From Fistulifera solaris (Eukaryota > Bacillariophyta > Bacillariophyceae > Naviculales > Stauroneidaceae): a stretch of DNA of 64,000 nucleotides. The notes under the pieces are model-generated. The model saw only the letters and a list, made by a program, of their open reading frames with translations. It did not search any database and was not told the DNA's origin. Positions 34,401-44,879 of this stretch are shown here, one piece after another. Made by a program: the position numbers and the translations under genes. The DNA is taken from contig AP026153.1 in the NCBI GenBank assembly GCA_030295235.1, positions 496,001-560,000 of the forward strand, read 5' to 3'. Within the stretch, counting starts at the first letter, position 1; each line of letters starts with the position of its first letter.

Positions 34401-35870
34401 CGGTCCCATGAGTTGACAATTGAGAATGAAGGTCTCCCGGATCGACGCGGTGGTGTTGAGAATGTGGCTGTACGTTTTGCCCTGACAACGTTCTTCTGGC
34501 GGCGGTGGATACTGCGCGGCATAGACGATTTTGAGATATTCGGTACTTTCGCGCGGAATCGTCGAGTCGTCAAATGCGTACTTTCGTTGCACCGTCTTTC
34601 CCGCCCAAGAGGCTCCCGCTTTGTTGGGAATCACATTTCCCATCAACATATTGTTAATCTCTTGATGGACTTCGAGCATGGGGTAGGGTGTACCGTCGGC
34701 TTGTTGGCGCGGCAAACAATAGAGACTGCGTGTGATTCCCGTGACATGCACACACGCACTGACAAACTGATCGTTCGGTGCTGGGACTTTGCCAAACAAC
34801 AAAATATCTCCATTGCGTTCCGCGAGGTCCGTCCAGAACAGATCCAGGTACTTTTCGCCGTGTTCGTTGGTTTGCACGACCTGTTCGAGTGTCGCCGTGG
34901 CCCGCGGCAAATGCGTCGGCGACGGTTCTTCCATGACCGGCTCCACTGGCATCGGTAGAGTACTAGGAACTTGTTGTACGGTTTTTTCCATGGCTTCCTT
35001 GGTTTCGAGTGCCTTTTGTGCGGCCGTCGAGATGGACAACTTGGACCGTACAAAACGTCGTTTCTTGGGTTCCGGTTCTTCGACAATATCATCATCGCCT
35101 TTCGTGTCGGGCGCAAACTGCACCGATTTGGGAGTCGACGTGACTTCGGGTTTCTTGGCTTCGGGGGTCGTAACGACAGGTTCCATGTCGTCATTGTTGT
35201 CGTCATCGTTGAAGTGGACCATGGGTGCATCGTCGTCGTCGTCATTCTCCGGAGGACTGTTGTACGGAAAGTCCTTTGGCGCGGGCGGCGGCGCCGCATG
35301 CGAAGAGGGCGGTGCTGCGACAACGGGTCTGCGGTGTGGCATCGTTCGCGAAGAAGAACGATGCGCCGGACGCGACGGTGGCTTGCTGCGCAATACGGTC
35401 GGATCATCCAATTCCGCCAACAAATCATCGACATTGGGAACGGCTTTGCGTTGTTGTTGAGCGGAAACACTCGTCGTAGAAGCCCCGCGATTCACGAAAT
35501 TCCACATACTGCTGTTGCCCGCAACGGTCGTACTATTCTGCAAGGCCCGCGACTTTTGCCGCGCTTTCTTCAAGGCCTGTTCCGTCAATGCCGCATTGTT
35601 CGAACGCGACTGTTTCTTTTGTTGTTCATGATATTCGGCTTCCTCCCCAAATCGTTCTTCTCCATCGTCATAATATCCCAAACCATCGTCATCCACCACA
35701 AAGTCTTCGCGTTCGCGACGGGCTTGCACAGTTTGACGATATTCTTCTTCCGTGACTTCATCGTAAATGGCATCGTCTTCAAATTCAATCTGATCGAGAG
35801 CGGACGTGCCCGTTTCACGGGCCGAGCGGTATTTGGCCAAGGCGGCGCGACGACGACTCGCGGAGGACAT
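31410..35870 (-). CDS. POLA1: DNA polymerase alpha catalytic subunit (one apparent frameshift)
   Basis: Exon 1 (35870..33163) and exon 2 (33077..31410) flank an 85-bp intron (donor GTGCGT, acceptor GATATAG). After one A is added to the A5 run (plus TTTTT 33409-33413) the protein is 1,458 aa, close to the human ~1,460. The N-terminus is acidic and disordered (MSSASRRRAALAKYRSARE). A family-B exonuclease-like fold is followed by polymerase motif A (DFNSLYPSIIQEYNLCF), motif B (LDIRQKALKLTANSMYG, rebuilt by splicing) and motif C (YGDTDSIMI). Two C-terminal zinc modules (CFACGQ..., CDEPSCG...CLRRGC) bind the B-subunit. It extends RNA primers at replication initiation with primase. An in-frame ATG lies 24 codons upstream, but the chosen start begins the conserved basic N-terminus. 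Confidence 0.96.
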
Positions 35871-36930
35871 CTTGTTGTTGGGAGGAAGGGGAAGACAGTA
35901 GGGCCTCTCTTGCTGCTCTGATGATGCGTCAAGGCGGTTCACAAGAACGAAAAAGACCTTGTGGAAAACAGGTGAACTGTATGTGAAGAAAGCAAAGGGA
36001 TTGGTTGCTTTTGTCGCTACAAAGAAAGGATGATGGCAATTTTCACTCCGTCTGCTTTTCTTTTGTGCTCGTGATGCTTTTATTGTGCATTATTTTGTTT
36101 TTTGTTGTTGTTGTTGTTGTTGTTGCTTGCATCATTTATTATTTCGGAGGGAACTTTATAGGCTGGCGTGCCGCGCCATTCGGCTGGGCGCGCTCCGTTT
36201 GGAAATAATGGAGGGAATAATCTATGACTGAAACCCAGCAGTCGTGGATGACTTTATGTACACTTTACGATTCTAGTAATCCATTCATTCGGTCGTCGTA
36301 CAAACGCTCTGGTTGGAAATATTTATTTATTTGATGATTGTTGACTAGCGCCTATGAGGCGGAAAAGTGATTGACTGTGTAAAACAAGTGAATAAATAAA
36401 TCATCTTATTTGCTACTAAGGTCTTAGCCAAAGGAAAATGTTGGTGAGATGACAATCTGGCTCGGACCAAACATAATATATCGTCATATTCATGGCTCAT
36501 GACTGAAATGCAGTCGTGGCGAAATACGGACAAAACACTTTGGTCCTTAGAAATCACGGAAGACAACGTTGCGCAAAGCTTTTCGACGTGAAATAGAATG
36601 GCGTGTAACGCAAACGATGCTAAAGACTACTTCATTACAACAACGACCAAGGGATCTCACCAATAGACTAGTTTCTGAATGAACGACTTTTTAGCGGAAT
36701 CATCCAATCTGGATTCATGACTGAAGTGCAGTCGTGGATAAGTTGATATTGTTTCGTTTACCGTTCAACTACAACTACTCCGTATTATTCGGTCGCCGCA
36801 CAAACGCTCTGGTTGAAGTGCTGATGCGGCATTCATTTTCACGTCATCGCGCGCCGTATTTTCGTTGTTGCTTGTTGCGATGCAACTCATAAAGCCACTC
36901 AACAATTCATTACAATACTTTTCTCTTGCA
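35871..36930. repeat. Divergent intergenic region with three copies of a dispersed repeat
   Basis: Between the polymerase and Tab2-like genes. Copies near 36223, 36488 and 36717 carry ATGACTGAAxxGCAGTCGTGG or a close variant. The first and third also share a downstream block (ATTCGGTCG[T/C]CG, then CAAACGCTCTGGTTG) at about 36290-36315 and 36788-36812. The core GACTG-5N-CAGTC can form a small hairpin. A TTG microsatellite lies near 36105-36130. No gene recognised. Confidence 0.6.
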
Positions 36931-38022
36931 ATGAAATACGTAATAACATCACCGCTATTTTTCGCTCTACTTCTGTTAGCAGCAGTCATCCCACGCAAAG
37001 GAGAAGCGTACGGAATCTCTACGATAAACACACGCAACAATCTGCCGACCCGCTTGTATTCTTCTTCGTCGTCGTCGTCGTCGGCCGCCCCACAACAACA
37101 ACAGCAACAACAACAGCAAGACGCATACGAAATCGAATTTCTCAAATCACCGGATGAAGTCACAGATCAATGGGAACTCGATTGTTACAGTCGTCCCGTA
37201 ATACAACCGGGCGGCAAGAAATTGTGGGAAGTTTTGATTTGTGATTCCGGAAATTCGTTTCGCTTTCGACAAGAACTTCCTTCGTCGCAAGTCAATTCCA
37301 AGACACTAAGACAAGTCGTAGAACAGTGTGTGGAACTCGTGCCGACCGCGAAACCTTCCGTCATTCGCTTCTTCCGGGGTGCCATGTTCAATATGATGAA
37401 TGTCGCCTTGAAGGAATTGCCCGATATCACCGCCAAACCCAGTCGCTGTACCTTTGCGTTGGCCGCCTGGTTGGAAGAACGTCACGCAACAGTATATCCC
37501 CAAATGGAAGGATACAATGCACAAATGATGAATACCGCGGCGGGAGCGTCCTTCCTCAATGTCCAGACACCGGTCAAATTGCCCGATTCGCTGCGCGGCG
37601 AACGATACGCCTTTGTGTCCTTGCCACTGGCGGAATTCTTACCCGGTGGGGGTGTCAATGACGACACCATTGGTGTGGGACGACTGTGTCCTTTGCCTCC
37701 TTTACAGCAGTCAGCGGGTGATACCTTTGTTTCAGGCGTCGTCTTGTTGACACCCCGGGCCAAGGCCATGGCCACGTGGTTGGCCGGTACTGAATTGATG
37801 AGCATCAAGGCGGATTTGCGCAAACGACAACTCATTATGGAAACCGACCTTGATACGCAATATCTCATGGCGCGGTTGAATGATGAACAACGGGCCGAAG
37901 GAGCGGCCATGGAACAAGCCAAAGATCAATTGCAGGGATTGCATTTTGTGTCGGTGCAAGTCGATGAAGAGAGTGATCCGGAAGGGTTCTGGTTGTTGCG
38001 CTCTTTGCCGAGTAATATCTAA
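36931..38022 (+). CDS. Tab2/ATAB2-family plastid translation factor
   Basis: 363 aa from the ATG at 36931, where a hydrophobic signal-like segment starts (MKYVITSPLFFALLLLAAV). This fits diatom bipartite plastid targeting, although the cleavage motif (GEAYGIST) is not the canonical AxAFAP. An upstream in-frame ATG at 36865 would add 22 residues and weaken the signal. Serine and glutamine runs follow, encoded by TCG/CAA repeats. The conserved core begins VTDQWELDCYSRPVIQPGGK, then LWEVLICDS, SSQVNSKTLRQVVEQ, VIRFFRGAMFNM and the C-terminal FVSVQVDEESDPEGFWLL. Tab2 in green algae and ATAB2 in plants bind the psaB leader to activate photosystem I translation. That role is family knowledge; here it is inferred. 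Confidence 0.82.
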   Translation: MKYVITSPLFFALLLLAAVIPRKGEAYGISTINTRNNLPTRLYSSSSSSSSAAPQQQQQQQQQDAYEIEFLKSPDEVTDQWELDCYSRPVIQPGGKKLWEVLICDSGNSFRFRQELPSSQVNSKTLRQVVEQCVELVPTAKPSVIRFFRGAMFNMMNVALKELPDITAKPSRCTFALAAWLEERHATVYPQMEGYNAQMMNTAAGASFLNVQTPVKLPDSLRGERYAFVSLPLAEFLPGGGVNDDTIGVGRLCPLPPLQQSAGDTFVSGVVLLTPRAKAMATWLAGTELMSIKADLRKRQLIMETDLDTQYLMARLNDEQRAEGAAMEQAKDQLQGLHFVSVQVDEESDPEGFWLLRSLPSNI

Positions 38023-38091
38023 TAACTAAAGCAATAACGATAACAACCATTTTATACCATTATTTCTATGCTAATTCCATCTATCGATCGA

Positions 38092-38955
38092 CTACGTCAT
38101 AACGTGATGACAGACGTATAAATTCGGTCGTATGGAAGTGTTCGTCCGATCCAAAGGATCTTGATACGTGATTTGACTGGCCCACGGATTCTCTTGATAG
38201 TTGGGTAGTGTCGAATCCACCGAATGCCAAAGTTGCCAATCCCGTTCCGCATCGGCCAAAGAATGTGCCGTCAACACCACTACCACTCTGGAACTCCTGC
38301 CAGTAGTATCCCACAATCGTTCCAAGGTCGGTCGCCAGTCCTTTTGCAAATGTGGATGAGCGAATCCTGGATTGAAGAGAACAAATCCGGATGTAGGTGC
38401 TGCCTCTTGCGGCATGTCATGATATTTGCCCCGAAAAGACCATTTGAGAGACAATGTATTGTTTTCGACAGACAAAGTGTGTTGCGAGGGGACATTCTCG
38501 CATTCGGGACCGACAAAGGAGAGTGTGGTGTGTCGGTGTGTCGTGTTATTGTTGTCATCATCGGTAGATTCTAGAAACGGATGCTTGTAATACAAAAATT
38601 CATTCCAATAGGGTACCGGCAACATCGATTCGGCTCGTGCTCCTAAACACGTCCACTGGGAAACCGTGTGATCCGCACTCGCCAATGTCAAAGGTCCGGT
38701 CAATACATGGGATACCAAAGCTTCTTCGTAACGTCTCGACGATGAAAACATCCAGTTTCTCCAGTTCCAAAAATCCGTCCAGTTGTTGGGTTTCTCACTG
38801 ACGGTAGCAGTAGTAGCTGTAGGAGGAGGAAATGGAGGAGGTTGTAAACACATTTCGGCTTGTTGAGGATGGGCTTGTCCCCACAACAAGGCCGCGTCGG
38901 TATAATGGCGTTGGGTGACTGTGACTCCTCGCCAGGCGATCAGCCGCCGTTTCAT
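38092..38955 (-). CDS. MSS51 C-terminal-domain protein (zinc-finger MYND-associated family)
   Basis: 287 aa, intact. The second half matches the C-terminal domain found in MSS51 and related MYND proteins: TTLSFVGPECENVP, then LKWSFRGKYHDMP, GFVLFNPGFAHPHLQKDWRP and VVVVLTAHSLADAERDWQL. The MYND finger itself is absent. The N-terminus (MKRRLIAWRGVTVTQRHY) is basic and could be a mitochondrial presequence. Yeast MSS51 activates COX1 translation in mitochondria, but most proteins with only this domain are uncharacterised, so I assign no function. The gene converges with the Tab2-like gene and is divergent from the cyclin. Confidence 0.7.
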   Translation of the reverse strand: MKRRLIAWRGVTVTQRHYTDAALLWGQAHPQQAEMCLQPPPFPPPTATTATVSEKPNNWTDFWNWRNWMFSSSRRYEEALVSHVLTGPLTLASADHTVSQWTCLGARAESMLPVPYWNEFLYYKHPFLESTDDDNNNTTHRHTTLSFVGPECENVPSQHTLSVENNTLSLKWSFRGKYHDMPQEAAPTSGFVLFNPGFAHPHLQKDWRPTLERLWDTTGRSSRVVVVLTAHSLADAERDWQLWHSVDSTLPNYQENPWASQITYQDPLDRTNTSIRPNLYVCHHVMT

Positions 38956-39665
38956 TGTAAGAAGCTACTCAAGTGATCGAATGAATTCACTGCACACAAT
39001 AGAATGAATCATCATAACGAGCTTAACTCATTTGGTTCCGGTTGCTTTATTTTTTTATTCTACACCTTGGCCATTTTTTCCGTGAATTCTTGAAAAATCT
39101 CGAACTTTCACTATGACAGGGAGTGTTATTTAGGCCAGCCAAGACTGAATTGTACAGTAGTCATGAGTCATGAACTGAACAACAAAGGGTTCCGTTTTGT
39201 GTGTCTCGCATCCGTCCATTGTCATTCAACTGCGAATAAAATTATCATTACGGGTAAATAAAGTCGCAACAATGATGATTCTGAACTACTTGTTAAAAGT
39301 TTCGTTTATTTTTCACGTCGAATATCCGAGGATCGACACCTTGAATTTTCACTATAAAACGGAGTGTTGGTTTACGCCAGCCAAGACTGAATTGTACTGT
39401 ACAAGTACATTCGTTCCTTCACTCGTCGCTCCCGGCGACGCGGCTGCGGCTGCGCATTTTTGCAGGCACCTGGTGATGAAACATGAAACGAAACAAAGTC
39501 TTCTCTTATTATTTCTCAATAATCGTACGAAGTATTATAATTTGATAATCTATTTGCGCACTGGGCATTTCAAGTCTTCGTCGAGTTGAAAACAGCGCGA
39601 GGAGTCATTCATCCGGTACACACAAACAACTCGCAGCAATTAGCAATCAACGTTCTCTATATTCA
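38956..39665. repeat. Divergent intergenic region with a direct repeat
   Basis: Two copies of a ~55-bp sequence lie ~238 bp apart, at about 39108-39162 and 39346-39400. They share CACTAT, GGAGTGTT and GCCAGCCAAGACTGAATTGT. A partial relative occurs near 22210. No RNA gene recognised; the 130-residue ORF here has no coding character. Confidence 0.55.
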
Positions 39666-40560
39666 ATGATGCCAGCTTCCTTTGATATTTCACAATTACC
39701 TTCGTTACAAGACGGGATGTCGATTCAAGAAGAATCGATGAAACGCCGTAAAACATGTCGTTTCATTGAAGAAGCCGGTCGCATTCTCAAATTACCCCGC
39801 GTCGCTATTGCGACGGCCATGGTCTTTTTCACCGCTTTTACGCCAAACATTCCTTTGCCCAACACGATCGCTTTGAAGTTGCCGTGGCGTGTCTATTACT
39901 GGCGGCCAAAACGGAAGAATCGCCCAAAAACTAGTCGTCGTGTTGGAAGAATGTCAGAAACTCAAATGGCGGGGCATGCAAGCAGGGTCCGCCACCGTCA
40001 AACCACCGGATTTGGATCCCAAAGGAGAAGAATTTTCCAAATTAAAAGAGCGGGTCTTGTTGTTGGAACGAGTAATATTGCATACGATTGGTTTTGAATT
40101 ATCGATTGATCATCCGTACAAATTTTTAGTCGAACAAATCAAACAACTCGTACAGGGCAAAAAGTTGATCTACCAAAACAATCATACACCCGTCGGATTA
40201 TCATCACCCCAACAGCAACAACAGCACATGATGAACGAAATGGTCCAATTGGCGATGAATTTCGCGAATGACTCGATGCACACGAGTTTGTGTTTGCAGT
40301 TTGATCCCAAGAAGATTGCCTTTACCTGTGTCTATTTGGCCGCGCAATTTGGTCATTTGGTGCCCACGAACGAAAGCGATGATTGGTGTGATTCTTTATT
40401 GTCGATCGATTCGGTATCGTTGGCATCGATTGCTCTGCAACTCATTGAACTCATTGCGGAACGCAAAGGATCGGATCCAACGGTATTGAATCAAGTCAAG
40501 GAACAATTGGAAGTATGGACGACATTGGAGCCACAAACGAAGCGTCCGCGTGTCGAGTGA
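39666..40560 (+). CDS. Cyclin, K/T/L (transcriptional) type, two apparent frameshifts
   Basis: Three frames join after one T is added to the T5 run at 39825-39829 and one A to the A5 run at 39926-39930, giving 298 aa. The first cyclin box then reads EEAGRILKLPRVAIATAMVF, HRFYAKHSF, RFEVAVACLLLAAKTEE and KKLVVVLEECQ. The second part includes LKERVLLLERVILHTIGFEL, HPYKFLVEQIKQL, and a second fold at ...FDPKKIAFTCVYLAAQFGHL. The pattern 'FHRFY...AaKtEE' and 'LLxxErxiLxTixFel' is that of cyclins K, T and L, partners of CDK9/12/13-type kinases acting on RNA polymerase II. The order of motifs is unbroken across both sites, which supports sequencing error. The specific subtype is uncertain. Confidence 0.88.
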
Positions 40561-41116
40561 GTTTCAGATGCACTCTGGCACACCCGAACTGCTATGAATC
40601 TTGGTGTTGGCTAGTTTGCGGATTATAAAGTAGGCAAACGGTCGACATGTAATCGATAACTACTTTCTACCTAAAACAAAGTATAATGAGATTATCCCGC
40701 GAGAAATGCACACTTTCGAGCCTCCTTAAGTTAGACTTATGTGCTACGCAAGACGAAAGCGCTTCTAGCTTCATGAACAGTGTGTTGCGGAGTACGTCGT
40801 AACTTGTTGCTATCTCTGAAGCGGTCGACCCGTTCGGGACAGGAAGATGCATGAGTCTTGCCAAGACTACACTTTACGCTATAGCCAAGTTCGAATGGCG
40901 CCTGAAACTGCCGATGCGACGAAATCATCGCAACGACCGATGAAATCCGATGGATGACAACGAGTTTTCATGACAGCAATAAAAGCATATCACTCAGACC
41001 GATCTTGCACGCACAAGGTTGTGTTGAACGTCGACTCGTTTGATTGCTTTGCTGGATCGTCGCATTCACAGTTAGAAAGCGAAAGACTTGATTTGCTACA
41101 ACAAAACAACAACAAC
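40561..41116. other. Intergenic spacer
   Basis: 556 bp between two co-oriented genes. No RNA gene or repeat recognised. Confidence 0.4.
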
Positions 41117-42536
41117 ATGCTTTCCTTCCGTTGGCTGGTTCGCATCGCTCTGTGCGGGTGGATGACGGTGCACGCTGCTCATCCGACCTCAAATGCAGTA
41201 ACTGAAAAGAAGACAACATCATTTGCTTCATCAACATCTTCTTTATTGCGTGGAGGTGCTCCTGTTCTTCCGAAACCCAAAAAGATCCACAACGTCGGTC
41301 CTCGCTTCAGCAACAACAAAAATGTCAAGACACGTCTTCCTGTCGGCACTGCACCCGTATCGTCCCAAATCTTCAATCTCATCAAAACCATTGTCGGTGC
41401 AGGTGTCTTGGGATTGCCCGCCGGCATGGTCGCATCGTTCGCTGTCGCACATCACGACAGTCTCTCGGCTACTTTAGTACCCAGCATGATTTGTTTGTTG
41501 GCCATTGGGGCACTCGCCGCGTACGCCTTTTGTTTGATTGGAACCTTGTGCGAACAAACGCAAAGTACGACGTACCGAGAAGTGTGGAAGAATACTGTGG
41601 GTCCACAAACGGCCTGGATTCCGGCGGTAGCCTGTACGGCCGTGACCGTCTGTTCGTGCATTGCGTATTCCATGATTCTCGGTACCATGGTACCGGAATT
41701 GTTGCAATCGATTCTGACTGGTTTCAACTTTGTGGGACAAAAGAATGGCGTTTTGACGGCTCTGACGGTCCTCTTGTTGTTGCCCTTGTGCTTGTTGCGC
41801 AACTTGAGTTCGTTGGCGCCCTTTTCCTTATTGGGAATTGGAGGGATGGTCTATACGGGTTTGGCCATGCAAGTGCAACATTGGAAGGGATCGTATCCGC
41901 CGGCGGTGTATACTTTACCCAAATCCACGTCCGTGAGCCCCGCCATTCTCTTGAGTATGCTCAGTACCGCGTACATGGCCCACTACAATGCCCCCAAGAT
42001 TTACTGGGAACTCCAAGACGACAAGAAACGCGATTTCAACAAAGTCGTCGGAGCCTCGTTTGCCGTCTCCATGGGACTCATGACCTTGATTGCGGGAACC
42101 GGATTGGCGACGTTTGGAGTCAACAGCGCCTCGGTGATTTTGTCGAATTACAACGATCCGTGGATGCGTGTGGCGAAATGGGCCGTCGCCTTGAGTCTCA
42201 TTTGCAGCTATCCTTTGGCCTTTACGGGTGTCCGTGATGGCATTTTGGAGTACGTGAAACCGGCACAACGCGATGCGTCGGTTGTTCCTGTGACAGTGAG
42301 TGCACTAGCGATCATTACCGGTATTGCCATGACCTTGACGAATTTGCAAACGTTACTTGCCGTCGGTGGAGCTACGTGGGGTAATGCGGTCATTTATCTC
42401 TTTCCAGCCATGATGTACATAAGTAATGAGAATAAGAAAGCCCCGAAAGACAAAAAAGTCCGTGATTGGGGTGTACGCTATGGCTTTGACGGGTCTAGCG
42501 TTGGGTGTCGTCGGAACCTCTCAAGCAATTGCCTAA
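41117..42536 (+). CDS. Amino acid transporter (AAAP/SLC38-like), one apparent frameshift
   Basis: The start at 41117 opens with a signal-like segment (MLSFRWLVRIALCGWMTVHA). A Ser-rich linker precedes the transport core SSQIFNLIKTIVGAGVLGLP, the hallmark first helix of AAAP/SLC38 carriers. About ten more hydrophobic helices follow (LVPSMICLLAIGALAAYAF, LTVLLLLPLCLL, VVGASFAVSMGLMTLIAG, LAVGGATWGNAVIYLFPAMM). At the end the frame slips at GGGG (42468-42471). Removing one G yields DWVYAMALTGLALGVVGTSQ and a stop at 42534-42536, supplying the last helix (472 aa). These carriers move neutral amino acids, commonly with H+ or Na+, in plasma or vacuolar membranes. The N-terminal presequence may direct it to the endomembrane or plastid envelope; that is uncertain. 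Confidence 0.85.
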
Positions 42537-42609
42537 ATTAGTGAGAGGAAGACGAATATTCGAAATGCAAAATGGCTAAAAAATTATATATGTATGTTCA
42601 CAAAACTGT

Positions 42610-43011
42610 TTACCGTTGCTCGGAATCAAGTTCCTTCGAGGTTTCTTTCCAAAATCGAGCTGCGGTCGAACGCATCTGTATATTATTCGTCTTTGTCTCT
42701 GTTAAAGGCAATTTGGGAGCGGATTCTATCATTTGAGTCGAGAAACTTGTCTCGTGTGTTTGATAATTGTTCGCTTTTTCTTTTGCGTCGAATTGCGGAG
42801 GAGCATGATGATAATTATGATGCATTACTTGATATGAGAACCGCGGCGCTAAACTGAGTTTCGTCGTACTTTTCGTCGTTTCGAACAGATCGAAATCGTC
42901 TGGTAACGACGGTAACCTTGGTAATGGAGGTCGTATAGGTGCGTGTTGCAAGTTGGGTGTCAAGAAAGACGATGATAGTGTGTGAGTCGTCTTGTTGCGT
43001 TTTGTCGTCAT
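42610..43011 (-). CDS. Possible small hypothetical protein
   Basis: A 133-residue frame convergent with the transporter. It is rich in Pro, Thr and Ser, with a segment LPRLPSLPDDFDLFETTKST and a basic N-terminus (MTTKRNKTTH). No domain, signal or membrane helix. Evidence is ORF length and biased, non-random composition only; it could be spurious. Confidence 0.3.
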   Translation of the reverse strand: MTTKRNKTTHTLSSSFLTPNLQHAPIRPPLPRLPSLPDDFDLFETTKSTTKLSLAPRFSYQVMHHNYHHAPPQFDAKEKANNYQTHETSFSTQMIESAPKLPLTETKTNNIQMRSTAARFWKETSKELDSEQR

Positions 43012-43527
43012 CCTACTGATGATGAATGATGTCGTCTGTATGATTTTGACTGCTTTGTAGAAAGAGAATATTATTTGTACCGCTCGATGCTGGAAAGAGC
43101 AACGCGCGAGATGAAAGATGAAAAGAGAATAATCAAAAGAGGATTGATTAAACGTGGTTTACATACACATGCAGGTTTGAGGAGAGATGGAATAATTCCA
43201 TCAAGTGTGTTGCAAGAGGAAAACATCAAAACAAGCGAACGTCACGCACGTCTGTTCCCGAATCGAAAAGAACTTCACGCGTAGTACTATCCAACCCACA
43301 TTGTGTACTTTCTTGCAATAAACAGCGAAGAACACATTGTTTGTTAGAAATAACATGGTTTCCATTTAGCCTGAAGAATATGAATCTCTTCCGCGAAATA
43401 TCCTACACTAAAGGAGGGTGTACTATTTACTTTTCTTTCGAGTTTCGGCGTGAACGTTGTCGCGCCGCCTGGGAGCTTGCGGAGCAGGCATGAATCATGA
43501 ATCATCATCTAAACTCTAAGGAGGAGG
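43012..43527. other. Intergenic stretch left of the MITE
   Basis: About 516 bp. A 69-residue ORF at 43075 has no supporting features. The segment ends with GAGGAGG, the left target duplication of the MITE. Confidence 0.35.
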
Positions 43528-44021
43528 CATGAGTAAATGGTAAACCCTGGGGTGAAGATAAGTCTGTTCTCAACCGTTTTTTACGCGATAGACCGCGTTT
43601 GTTCGCATGTCGGTCTTGGTGTCCCCCATTTTGATTTTTGTCAGGTGCGACATTGGTCGAAAATCGGGCTGTGAAAAATATTTACCGTGTCATTATCACG
43701 ACAAAATGATCGAACTTTGCATGTCAACACCATTTTCAAAGTATGGTCCGAGTCTTGGCCGACGTCACAAATCTGTCTTTTTATAAATAATAAAAAAATT
43801 TAGTTCCGCGGCCAAGAGTCGGACCATACTTTCATTTTAAGGTAGACAAACTAAGATCAGCACTGTGACGCGATGCTACGCGGTGAAAATTTCGCTGCAA
43901 TTTTTTGAGCAGCGCGAAAGGGTCTGACGACGGTCAAACGTTGAAAAACAGGGAACAGGGGACACAGGCGACGGGCGAGGACAGACTTATCTTCACCCCA
44001 GGGGTTTACCATTTACTCATG
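43528..44021. mobile_element. MITE-like non-autonomous element, 494 bp, with 7-bp target duplication
   Basis: The ends are inverted repeats of ~43 bp beginning CATGAGTAAATGGTAAACCC and running through TGGGGTGAAGATAAGTCTGT; the two copies differ by one C in a C-run. Direct GAGGAGG repeats (43521-43527 and 44022-44028) flank it. A second, internal inverted pair, TATGGTCCGAGTCTTGGCCG at 43741-43760 and its near-complement at 43809-43828, means much of the element can fold back. No coding capacity. It differs from the transposon at 11089 in ends and duplication length. Confidence 0.8.
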
Positions 44022-44168
44022 GAGGAGGGGCAGAATTGGGAGAGAAGATCGCGAAGTAAGTTCTTATATCGCGAAGAGCATGCCGCCGAAACAGCGAGGC
44101 ATAATGATGCACGTGTCATCAATGACCGGGAAAATGACTACTGTACTGAACTCCGTACCTGATTATAG

Positions 44169-44290
44169 TTCGAGATTCGAGATTCGAGATATGGTTCTTG
44201 GCGTCGTAGGTCGGTCGTAGTTTAGACGTTAGACGTTAGACGTTAGACGTTAGACGTTAGACTACAGACTACAGACTACAGACTACAGAC
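44169..44290. repeat. Cluster of three heptamer tandem arrays
   Basis: TTCGAGA x3 (44169-44189), then TTAGACG x5 plus a partial unit (44222-44262), passing directly into TACAGAC x4 (44263-44290). All units are 7 bp. They are not telomeric repeats. Confidence 0.85.
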
Positions 44291-44879
44291 TTTTTAGTCC
44301 ATCACTTCGAAGAAAGCCGTGTGTTCGTACGTGTTCTTCACGTACTCTTCAAGCAGTAGTAGGTATTCAGAAACGGAAAAGCAAGAAATGCCTTCAAATT
44401 TTAGCGTTCGCTTTCGGTACATTCGACACGCCCCATTTGGACGAAAGAACGACCAGATGCTTGAATCCAGCTCGAATCTTCAGCTAGTTTTGAGAAGCCA
44501 TGCGTTCTTTTGCTCAACTAGACTAACTAGAAGTTGAATGCCGAAGAGCGAAGAGTGCCGAGTGCCAATTGTTCATTCGAAACGAATGTGGACTGTGGAT
44601 TCGGCTCAATCGCGACAAGAATAAGATAAGCAAATCAAGCAAATGACAAGAAAAACCTAAGCGTTCGCATCGTTCAGAAACGGCCGCATGGACTATAGCT
44701 GAGAACAGAACGCTCGCGGAATCTGTTCAGAAGAACGACCTCCCCTTCCAGACTGCAAACAATGTCTTGGCATTCGGTTGGCAGATGGCAAAAAGGCAAC
44801 AAGCCACACCCAAAAACAATTCTTTCGATATGAAAAGCCAATCAATTCATAATTCTGTCGCCGTCGATCTTTTTTGAAC
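44291..44879. other. Intergenic spacer
   Basis: About 590 bp without a supported gene, tRNA or repeat. Confidence 0.35.

Noticed and set aside
34789-35921. Long plus-strand ORFs opposite DNA polymerase alpha
   Set aside because: Antisense shadows of the acidic N-terminal region.
43075-43284. Lys/Arg-rich 69-residue ORF
   Set aside because: Lies in a repeat-rich region with no supporting feature.
44222-44262. TTAGACG repeats as an interstitial telomere
   Set aside because: Unit differs from TTAGGG-type repeats, and the neighbouring heptamers differ again.
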